64,000 nt of DNA from Paraburkholderia susongensis (lineage in GTDB: Bacteria > Pseudomonadota > Gammaproteobacteria > Burkholderiales > Burkholderiaceae): assembly GCF_900177725.1 (NCBI RefSeq), contig NZ_FXAT01000002.1, positions 829,135-893,134 of the forward strand, read 5' to 3'. Positions within the stretch are counted from its first letter, which is position 1. The number at the start of each line of letters is the position of its first letter. Positions 17,667 through 23,602 of this stretch are shown here, one piece after another. A model generated the notes under the pieces. That model was not told the DNA's origin and made no database searches. It saw only the letters and a list, made by a program, of their open reading frames with translations. A program made the translations under genes and the position numbers.

Positions 17667-17943
17667 AACCACGCTCCACCGCATCCTGGATGCCATTCTG
17701 CCGTGTGCCTGGTAGTCCTGATGGATTGTCACTCACGTCCGCGCATCGGGTACGTGCATCGTGTGCGGGGCTCCCACGGGGCTGGATGGATGCGGCAGGC
17801 ATCAATCCTAAGACAAAAGGTACTCCGCGACGGGGTGGCGCTTGCGGATCGCAATGGTCCGCGACGCATAACCCCTGCGTGCCCCAGAACTCGCCTGCAC
17901 TTGCACTTTCGCAGCGCACGACCGTGCGCAAAAAGTGGAAAAC
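17667..17943. other. Gap between candidate origin and late-operon control sites
   Basis: Overlapping frames here (17631-17978, 17639-18175, 17729-18103 minus) have no recognised family, no ribosome site and improbable composition. I treat this as non-coding leader or the right flank of the origin. A late promoter is expected near the right end. Confidence 0.4.
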
Positions 17944-18018
17944 CCACCAGTGGAAACGGGGGTGCAGTTGCGGGATAGTGCGGGGAAACGGTGTCACGCA
18001 GAACCCACAAGAGGAAAC
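17944..18018 (+). promoter_or_regulatory. Two copies of the CCAC-N2-GTGGAAAC motif before the late operon
   Basis: CCACCAGTGGAAAC (17944-17957) and CCACAAGAGGAAAC (18005-18018) match the two sites before alpA. An extra half site, GTGGAAAAC, lies at 17935-17943. The centres are about 120 and 60 bp before the ATG at 18073. The shared motif would let one protein coordinate early and late operons. Confidence 0.5.
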
Positions 18019-18072
18019 GCGACCGATGGCACCGGAAAATAGAACCATCGATAACCCGAGGCTCCACGAACC

Positions 18073-19137
18073 ATGCACGAAAACGAAACGCGCCCGATGG
18101 CACACCTGTCCGACGACGAAGTGGCTGCGCAATTGCGAGCGCTCAAGCCGACCACTGGAGGCAGCCGCACTGTGACGCTCAACCCGCTGGCACGCGCCCA
18201 TGCTGACGTGATGCGCGAGCATCCGGCGATGTACGTGCAAGGCAACGGCGATGCACAGCGACTGATTCCGCTTGGCGGCAATAAAGTCGTGACGCGCATG
18301 CAGTTGAACCTGGCCGAATTCGTTTCAAACTCGATCGGCGCCGACAACGTGTATGGCCTGAATAGCGTCGATGCCGGCCAGGTGCATACGATTGATCCGG
18401 CGGAAGTGCTGAAGGCGCGCAGCGTGGCGCTGGCGAGCGGCATCAAGCTTGAACTGGCGGCCCCCCGCGACAAGATGGTTATGCCGGACGGCGACCGCAC
18501 TCGCGGCCTCTACGGAATGTATCAAGACAGCGCGCTGGTCCGACGCCAGCTGCCGGCGACGTTCGCGGATGTCGCCGATGTCGCCGATGGCGCCGCTGCG
18601 GCCGTATCGCCGCTGCCGTTCAAAGACGTTTCGTATTCGTGGCCGGAAGCCGCCAGCGCGGCGTTTTCGACCGTCATCACTCGCGCGAAAGACAAGGAAG
18701 TCGGCGGCGGCGAATTCCTGTTCGCCACGCTGCTGAACAGCGTTCTGTTCGGCCTGGCGGAATACATCGACCGCACCGTGTTTGCAGCGATGGCTGCGGC
18801 GAACCCGGTCCCGTTCACCCACGCACTGGCGGCCACACAGCACCTTCGCATCGCCGACCTGGTGGGCGTCGTCGGTACGGCTGGCACCGGGGCGGGCTAC
18901 AACGGCGCAGGCGAATTCATCGTGAATCCCGGTATCCGCGCCGACCTGACCGCGCAGACGGCTGGCAGCTACATCTACGCACCGGGAACCATCGTCGCGG
19001 CGCTGTGGCCGACCATCGACATTCTGGTGAGCCGCGCTGGAGCGCTGAACGGTGACGTGACGGTGACGTGTTTCGCGTCGGCTCAATGCCCGATTGCGGA
19101 CCCGGCTGTTATCTGGACGGCGGCTGCAGCAGCATGA
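18073..19137 (+). CDS. Possible capsid-like structural protein
   Basis: This 354-residue protein opens the late operon. After an N-terminal arm, residues about 190-354 read like the second half of an HK97-fold coat protein: a long helix region (EFLFATLLNSVLFGLAEYID), FTHALAATQHLRIADLVGVV, then FIVNPGIRADLTAQTAGSY and APGTIVAALWPTIDILVSRA at the C-terminus. Length also fits. No protease, scaffold or portal is adjacent, so identity is tentative; another virion or decoration protein is possible. ATG at 18073 is preceded by GAGG; ATG at 18097 is an alternative. The stop overlaps the next gene. Confidence 0.45.
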   Translation: MHENETRPMAHLSDDEVAAQLRALKPTTGGSRTVTLNPLARAHADVMREHPAMYVQGNGDAQRLIPLGGNKVVTRMQLNLAEFVSNSIGADNVYGLNSVDAGQVHTIDPAEVLKARSVALASGIKLELAAPRDKMVMPDGDRTRGLYGMYQDSALVRRQLPATFADVADVADGAAAAVSPLPFKDVSYSWPEAASAAFSTVITRAKDKEVGGGEFLFATLLNSVLFGLAEYIDRTVFAAMAAANPVPFTHALAATQHLRIADLVGVVGTAGTGAGYNGAGEFIVNPGIRADLTAQTAGSYIYAPGTIVAALWPTIDILVSRAGALNGDVTVTCFASAQCPIADPAVIWTAAAAA

Positions 19138-19508
19138 TGAACCCCCCGTCACGCCGCCGCCGTGCGGTTGAGCCAGTCGAGCGGGCCGCCCCTGTTGGAT
19201 TGCCCGTGGATGTCGCGGCCGCCATCGCTGGCGCGACAATCGTGGATCGCGGCATCGCAGACATCGAGACTGGAGCGCGCCGCACTGTCGTGATGACGGC
19301 TGATGGCCGCAGCGCGTTCGACTACGACCGCGCGAAGGCGGCTTCCTGGCTGCGCAGTCGCTGGCCGCAATTGTCCGCTGAGCATGTAACTGCGGCGTTG
19401 GACATGCTGCACGACTGCGTGGTGGCCCGCGCTCACAAACGCGCGTCGGAAGGCGCAGCGCGCAGCAAATCTGCCTGGGCATCGTGGCCGCTTCGACCGG
19501 AGTTTTGA
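19134..19508 (+). CDS. Unknown satellite late protein
   Basis: This protein of 124 residues starts at an ATG overlapping the preceding stop (ATGATGA). It has a basic N-terminus (PPSRRRRAVEP), a middle with GATIVDRGIADIETGARRTV, and a helical C-terminus (SAEHVTAALDMLHDCVVARA). The size and place after the putative capsid gene would suit a head-completion or neck protein, but no family is recognised. The longer frame back to 19068 lies inside the upstream gene and is not used. Confidence 0.65.
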   Translation: MMNPPSRRRRAVEPVERAAPVGLPVDVAAAIAGATIVDRGIADIETGARRTVVMTADGRSAFDYDRAKAASWLRSRWPQLSAEHVTAALDMLHDCVVARAHKRASEGAARSKSAWASWPLRPEF

Positions 19509-19510
19509 CA

Positions 19511-19705
19511 ATGGAAACCATGCAAAAAATCTCTTTCAGCCTGCCAACGGGCCTTCTTCGCGCACTTGACGCCGAACGCGAGCGCATCGCCTCTGAAACG
19601 TTCGTGCCCGTATCGATGAACAGCGCCCTGCGCAGCGTGCTGACGCGCGCGCTGGTGGTGCCGAAGCAGCAACAAAATGATTTCCAACCGGGCCGCGCGG
19701 GTTAA
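19511..19705 (+). CDS. Ribbon-helix-helix-like small protein
   Basis: This protein of 64 residues (METMQKISFSLPTGLLRALD at the start, then FVPVSMNSALRSVLTRAL) has a short beta strand followed by two helices. That is the pattern of ribbon-helix-helix DNA-binding proteins such as Arc and CopG. CGGAG lies nine bases before the ATG. It is probably a regulator of the late operon or of helper genes. Without structure prediction the fold remains a reading of the pattern. Confidence 0.6.
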   Translation: METMQKISFSLPTGLLRALDAERERIASETFVPVSMNSALRSVLTRALVVPKQQQNDFQPGRAG

Positions 19706-19844
19706 TACGCGGATGGCGCTGCTCGCGGCGCGCCAATCCTGAAAGTTCGCGAGCGCGGGAATGGGCGCGCACCGTGATGCTGAAACGCGGCCTTTTTCTT
19801 CGCCAGCCTGGGGCCGGAAATGCCAGGTACTACTACACGAAAAC

Positions 19845-20066
19845 ATGAATACAAATCACCCGCAGTTTTTCATCCAGCAGTGCGCCGAGGTATGCAAGCG
19901 CCTGCAGCGTTCGTTGCACACAATCGGTGAGATGCTGGAAGTCGCGCGGCCGGATTCGGCCATCGTCAGTTCATCGCAGATTCAGCTACGAAAACTCGCT
20001 GTCGAACTGGATAACGCGGCCATTCGACTGAATGGCTCGCAACTGACTGATGGCTGCGACGAATGA
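19845..20066 (+). CDS. Small helical unknown protein
   Basis: This 73-residue protein starts MNTNHPQFFIQQCAEVCKRL and is predicted mostly helical, with heptad-like leucines (LHTIGEMLEVARPDS, IQLRKLAVELDNAAI). Its stop overlaps the start at 20063 (ATGA). A frame back to 19761 lacks a ribosome site. A 23-codon frame at 19777-19848 overlaps its ATG and could couple translation, but I do not call it. No family recognised. Confidence 0.6.
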   Translation: MNTNHPQFFIQQCAEVCKRLQRSLHTIGEMLEVARPDSAIVSSSQIQLRKLAVELDNAAIRLNGSQLTDGCDE

Positions 20067-20230
20067 GAGCCTTGCTCGCGAAACTGTTTTCACTCCGCGC
20101 CGAACCGACGCCTGAGCGGGCCAAGCCGAAGCGCAAATACAACGCCAAGCGCCGCCATCCGGCACCGAAGGGCGCACGGCGTATCAATCCCGATCAACCG
20201 ATCATCGAGCAGGCGCGGGGCAAACGGTGA
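20063..20230 (+). CDS. 55-residue highly basic protein
   Basis: The frame starts MRALLAKLFSLRAEPTPERA and continues KPKRKYNAKRRHPAPKGARR. It has an amphipathic N-terminus and a very Arg/Lys-rich body, suggesting nucleic-acid binding. Its ATG overlaps the upstream stop and its stop overlaps the GTG of the terminase gene, so it sits in a chain of translationally coupled frames. A role in DNA packaging or condensation is conceivable but not shown. Confidence 0.55.
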   Translation: MRALLAKLFSLRAEPTPERAKPKRKYNAKRRHPAPKGARRINPDQPIIEQARGKR

Positions 20231-20727
20231 GTGAAGTTCTCGAACTGGAAGTTTCCGCCGACGTTCTGGCTGCACTTACCGGCATGTCGCGGCGCTGGGT
20301 TTTCGACCGCGCGACGGACGGCACCATTGCGCGCATCGGGCGAGGCAAGTTCATGCTGGGCGAGTCTTTGCCTGCGCTGATTGCATTCATGACTCGCGGC
20401 GAACTGGGCGAGGAAATCGACCGTGCGCGCCTGCGCAAACTGAACGCAGATGCGGCGCGGGCTGAACACGAATTGGCAGTCACTCGCGGCGAGTATGCGC
20501 CGATTGATGTATTCGAGCGTGCACAGTCGAACATGTGCGCCGTGATTCAAGCCAATATGCGCAGCATTCCGCAGCGCGCTGTTATTCAGCTGATAGGCGA
20601 GACGAACGAGGCGCTATGGAAGAAGCGAATGCTTGCTGAAATCGATATAGCGCTGACGCAAGCAGGGAATCCCGAAAACTACACCAAGGAAAGCATCACA
20701 AATGAGCAATACGAATCCGAAGATTGA
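20227..20727 (+). CDS. Nu1-type terminase small subunit
   Basis: This 166-residue protein starts at a GTG. The N-terminal winged helix-turn-helix (DVLAALTGMSRRWVFDRAT then GTIARIGRGKFMLGESLPAL) resembles the DNA-recognition domain of lambda Nu1 and related small terminases. A long helix follows (RLRKLNADAARAEHELAVTR). Small terminases choose the DNA to be packaged and deliver it to the large-subunit motor. No large subunit is encoded in the element, so it would work with a helper motor, a known satellite strategy. It overlaps the next gene by 26 bp. Confidence 0.8.
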   Translation: MSEVLELEVSADVLAALTGMSRRWVFDRATDGTIARIGRGKFMLGESLPALIAFMTRGELGEEIDRARLRKLNADAARAEHELAVTRGEYAPIDVFERAQSNMCAVIQANMRSIPQRAVIQLIGETNEALWKKRMLAEIDIALTQAGNPENYTKESITNEQYESED

Positions 20728-21031
20728 CGTTAGCCAGTTCTCGAACATGCCCGCTGTTATGGCTGCCGCCCGCGAGGCTGCAAAACACCTTGTGCCGACA
20801 GCAGAGGAACAGGCGCAGTACGCCGAGCAGGACAAGCGCGATGCGCTGTCGAATGCGCGCCTGCGGAACGTCGCCGCAGCTTTGGCGCACGAAGCGGCTG
20901 ACGCGTTGGAACCCGATGCGGGCCAGATGATCGATGACGATACGCGAGAGCGCATCGCTCGTGGCATCGCGTTGGCTCTCTATGAAAACATCGGGCCGTT
21001 GCACAACCTGGTAGCGAAGGTGGCCGAATGA
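20702..21031 (+). CDS. Unknown satellite late protein
   Basis: This 109-residue acidic, helical protein (MSNTNPKIDVSQFSNMPAVM at the start, then AAALAHEAADALEPDAGQMI) lies between the small terminase and tape measure genes. In tailed phages this position often holds tail assembly chaperones, but I cannot confirm homology and see no frameshift signal. AAGGAAAG precedes the ATG. Its stop overlaps the next start (ATGA). Confidence 0.65.
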   Translation: MSNTNPKIDVSQFSNMPAVMAAAREAAKHLVPTAEEQAQYAEQDKRDALSNARLRNVAAALAHEAADALEPDAGQMIDDDTRERIARGIALALYENIGPLHNLVAKVAE

Positions 21032-21225
21032 GCAAGCAAACGAAGCGCGCAAAACGCGTACTGAAGCGAGCGCAGCGGCTCGAAAATCGCATCGACGTAA
21101 TCATCGGTGCATCGCTGCAAGAACTCGAAGATTCTGTGTCAGCGGCTGAGCAGCTGGTGCGCGAGCTTGAAATGGATATTGCGGCGATGGAAGCGCAGGA
21201 CATTCCCCTGGAGGCGCGTCACTGA
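21028..21225 (+). CDS. Small coiled-coil protein before the tape measure gene
   Basis: This 65-residue protein has a very basic start (MSKQTKRAKRVLKRAQRLEN) and an acidic helix (ASLQELEDSVSAAEQLVREL). The whole chain is a likely coiled coil. GAAGGTGG precedes the ATG, and the stop shares its last base with the tape measure ATG. Charge polarity and position suggest a chaperone or binding partner of the tape measure protein; this is inference. Confidence 0.65.
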   Translation: MSKQTKRAKRVLKRAQRLENRIDVIIGASLQELEDSVSAAEQLVRELEMDIAAMEAQDIPLEARH

Positions 21226-23291
21226 TGGCAAAAAATCAACGCTTGAACTCGGTCATCCAGATCGGTGGAGCGATCTCTCCCACGCTGAAGGGCGCCTTCA
21301 ACACCATCAACAAAAGCATCGGCGGCGTAGGCAAATCGGTACAGGACCTGGAGCGTCGTCAAAAACTCCTAGGCCGCTCGATTCGTGAATTCGGGCGAGC
21401 CGGCCGCAATGTTGACGGCCTGCGCAATTCGTATGCGAAGCTGACGCAGGAACTGGACCGCACGCGACGTGCCCAGGATCGCCTGGCGGCATCCCGCAAG
21501 CGCGCAGAAACTATCGTCGGTATTGGCGGCTCTGTCATTCGCGGCGTGGGCGTGGGAGCCGCTGCTGCCGGCCTGGTTGCGCGCCCGCTGGTCGGCGCTG
21601 CGATCAATCGCGAAAACGCTGTCACAGTGATCCGCAACTCTGGCGTCTCGAAAGACGAAGCAGACGCAATGGTGAAGGCGGCGCAAGACTCCAAGCAGTT
21701 CGGCGTGAGCGTAACCAAGGCCGCCGAAACGGTTTCCGAACTGCGCACGGCACTGGGTGATGCGCACCACGCAATCGAAGCGTTGCCTACGGCGCTGCAG
21801 GCGATTTCCGGGCTCAAGCTGTACGACCGCCTGCACCATACGGATATGGCATCGGGCGATTCCGCCTATCAACTCGTGAAGATTGCCGAAGAGCGCGGCG
21901 GCGCGACTGACCCGGCTTCGATGCGCCGCAAATCCGATTGGGCGTTCAGGTCGGTGACAGGAAGCAACGGCAAGGTTGGTGTTGGCGACCTGCTGACGGC
22001 TGTGCGCGCCGGCAAGGGTGCGGTTCAGGCGATGGATGACGAAGCCCTGTTCGGCGACACTTTTCTCATGCAGTCGATGGGCCCTGATCGATTCGGGACG
22101 AGCAGCAGCACTTGGGTCAACGCCTGGATAGGAGGCCACCAGACACACGGCGCGTTCGATCACATGATGCAGTTGGGACTGCTCAACCGCAACGGCGTCA
22201 AGTTCGACAAAACCGGCAAGGTAAAAACTGTCTCTCCTGACGCTCTGGTGGACGCAAAGGGTTTCTTGCGCGACCCGCAGAAATGGGTCGATGAGCATTT
22301 GATTCCGCTCGCGAAGAAACAGGGCGTTGATCTTAGCGACCCGGCCGCCCTGCTGAAGTTCGCGAACGCGATTGCGTCGAATCCGAACGTTGCAAACATG
22401 ATCGTTAGCCGGATGCGCTTCGATGCAAACATTTGGAAAGATAGAAGGAACGTTGCCCAAGCGAACGGCATCGACGCGTCAGACCAGGCGAACAGGAACT
22501 CCACGGCCGGAAAGATGGACAACGCCCGCGCCCGTCTGGAGGACGCGCAAACGCGTATGGGAACCGTTCTGCTGCCAGCGTTCACGAGCGCGATGGAGAG
22601 CGCTGCATCAGCACTGGAGGCGCTGAACAGGTTCGCCGATGAGTCGCCGACGGCGTTCAAGTTTGCTACGGTCGCTTTCGTCGGGCTCACTGGCGCCGTT
22701 GCTGCCCTTACCGTGGCTGGCGGCGTGTCGAAGCTGGCGACAATCGGGCTTACTACTGCGATGACCACGCTGGGCGGATCGATGGACACGACAGCGGGAG
22801 CAGCTGGGCGAGCGTCAACGGGCCTGATGGGCTTCCTGGGCAAGCTGGGCCTGGTGGGCGTATTGGCAACGGGTGCACTGGCCGCAGCGAAGGCCGCAGG
22901 GCTGCCAGACGTTGACGAAAAGAAAGGCATCGCCGACGTGCGCGCAGGCAAGTGGCTGGTGGCGTCTGCGCACATGAACCCGCTGGACTTCGCGCGCGCC
23001 ACGGCGGCCCGATTCGCAGGCCGATCGAACGACGAGATTGCAACGTCGATGGCGAACGGCGAGAACCCGGCGAACCCCACGCCCAAAGCGCCCCCAATGA
23101 AGGCGCCACCGATGGCGACAGCGCGGAGTGCCCCGCCCGTGATCGAGCACACTGTGAACGTTGGCGGCATCACAGTGAACGCCGCGCCGACGCAATCTGT
23201 GCATGACCTGGGTGTCGAGGTTATCCGCCAGCTGAACAGGCATACCGCCGTGAAGCAGCGTAGTGCGATGTACGACGGCAGCGACCATTAG
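21225..23291 (+). CDS. Phage tail tape measure protein
   Basis: This protein of 688 residues has a coiled-coil N-terminus (GGVGKSVQDLERRQKLLGRS then LTQELDRTRRAQDRLAASRK), a glycine/alanine hydrophobic segment near 95-125 and a second membrane-like helix pair near 480-555. The C-terminus is Pro/Ala-rich. SGVSKDEADAMVKAAQDSKQ and VSELRTALGDAHH are typical of P2-like tape measures. Tape measures set tail length and line the tube. At roughly 1.5 angstrom per residue this length would imply a tail near 100 nm. GGAGG precedes the ATG. It is the last gene of the late operon. Confidence 0.85.
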   Translation: MAKNQRLNSVIQIGGAISPTLKGAFNTINKSIGGVGKSVQDLERRQKLLGRSIREFGRAGRNVDGLRNSYAKLTQELDRTRRAQDRLAASRKRAETIVGIGGSVIRGVGVGAAAAGLVARPLVGAAINRENAVTVIRNSGVSKDEADAMVKAAQDSKQFGVSVTKAAETVSELRTALGDAHHAIEALPTALQAISGLKLYDRLHHTDMASGDSAYQLVKIAEERGGATDPASMRRKSDWAFRSVTGSNGKVGVGDLLTAVRAGKGAVQAMDDEALFGDTFLMQSMGPDRFGTSSSTWVNAWIGGHQTHGAFDHMMQLGLLNRNGVKFDKTGKVKTVSPDALVDAKGFLRDPQKWVDEHLIPLAKKQGVDLSDPAALLKFANAIASNPNVANMIVSRMRFDANIWKDRRNVAQANGIDASDQANRNSTAGKMDNARARLEDAQTRMGTVLLPAFTSAMESAASALEALNRFADESPTAFKFATVAFVGLTGAVAALTVAGGVSKLATIGLTTAMTTLGGSMDTTAGAAGRASTGLMGFLGKLGLVGVLATGALAAAKAAGLPDVDEKKGIADVRAGKWLVASAHMNPLDFARATAARFAGRSNDEIATSMANGENPANPTPKAPPMKAPPMATARSAPPVIEHTVNVGGITVNAAPTQSVHDLGVEVIRQLNRHTAVKQRSAMYDGSDH

Positions 23292-23316
23292 CGCGACGAA
23301 GGCCGTAAAAGACAAA

Positions 23317-23343
23317 AGCCCCGCCGATATGGTGGGGCTTTTT
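23317..23343 (+). terminator. Rho-independent terminator after the late operon
   Basis: AGCCCCGCC, five bases, GGTGGGGCT and a T run, 25 bp after the tape measure stop. Confidence 0.92.
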
Positions 23344-23367
23344 GCTTTACTGCACCGTATTTCGCCA

Positions 23368-23386
23368 CGTATGTAGAAGCGTATGT
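23368..23386 (+). repeat. Right pair of integrase arm-type sites
   Basis: CGTATGT at 23368-23374 and 23380-23386 repeats the spacing (12 bp) and orientation of the pair at 13768-13786. It lies 51-69 bp inside the right attachment core. Confidence 0.6.
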
Positions 23387-23436
23387 ACGGAATTGTTCGC
23401 CAGTAAAAGTGCTTACAAAACAGCACCTTACATACC

Positions 23437-23454
23437 GTACTGGCGGAGAGACGG
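23437..23454. repeat. Right attachment site (attR) core within tRNA-Ser
   Basis: Exact copy of the 18-bp attL sequence. Fourteen of its bases are the 3' end of the tRNA gene, including the encoded CCA, and four lie just downstream. Confidence 0.85.
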
Positions 23455-23531
23455 GGATTCGAACCCCGGATAGGTTATTAACCTATACACGCTTTCCAGG
23501 CGTGCGACTTAAACCGCTCATCCATCTCTCC
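23441..23531 (-). tRNA. serX: tRNA-Ser(GGA)
   Basis: This is a 91-nt class II tRNA read on the minus strand. The 7-bp acceptor stem is GGAGAGA with TCTCTCC, followed by discriminator G and encoded CCA. The anticodon loop CTGGAAA gives anticodon GGA (serine UCC/UCU). A long variable arm is built around GGTTAATAACC. The T loop GTTCGAATCCC is canonical. The gene is intact and its 3' end faces the integrated element. The gene symbol is provisional. Confidence 0.95.
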
Positions 23532-23602
23532 GGCGGGGAGCCGAATTATAGCAAACTTCGCGCCCTACGCTACACCCCCAGCCACTTCCCCGCGCAAACC
23601 GC

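Larger units (their letters stand above)
13630..23454 (+). mobile_element. Integrated phage-satellite-like element in tRNA-Ser(GGA)
   Basis: The element is bounded by an exact 18-bp direct repeat, GTACTGGCGGAGAGACGG, at 13630-13647 and 23437-23454. The right copy covers the 3' end of a tRNA-Ser gene. Inside are a tyrosine integrase, AlpA, VapE, a candidate origin, and a late operon with a possible capsid-like protein, Nu1-type small terminase and tape measure protein. No portal, large terminase, sheath, tube, baseplate, holin or endolysin is seen in about 9.8 kb. It therefore looks like a helper-dependent satellite rather than a full prophage. It appears intact: frames are open and overlap tightly. 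Confidence 0.85.

Noticed and set aside
17639..18175. 178-codon frame spanning the gap before the late operon
   Set aside because: It overlaps the start of the putative capsid gene, crosses the motif sites, has no ribosome site and reads as non-coding.
19777..19848. 23-codon frame ending in an ATGA overlap with the 19845 start
   Set aside because: Overlap is suggestive, but there is no clear ribosome site and the peptide is too short to judge.
13630..23454. Reading the element as a complete P2-like prophage
   Set aside because: Portal, large terminase, tail tube, sheath, baseplate, fibre and lysis genes are all missing, and the gene frames are intact rather than eroded.
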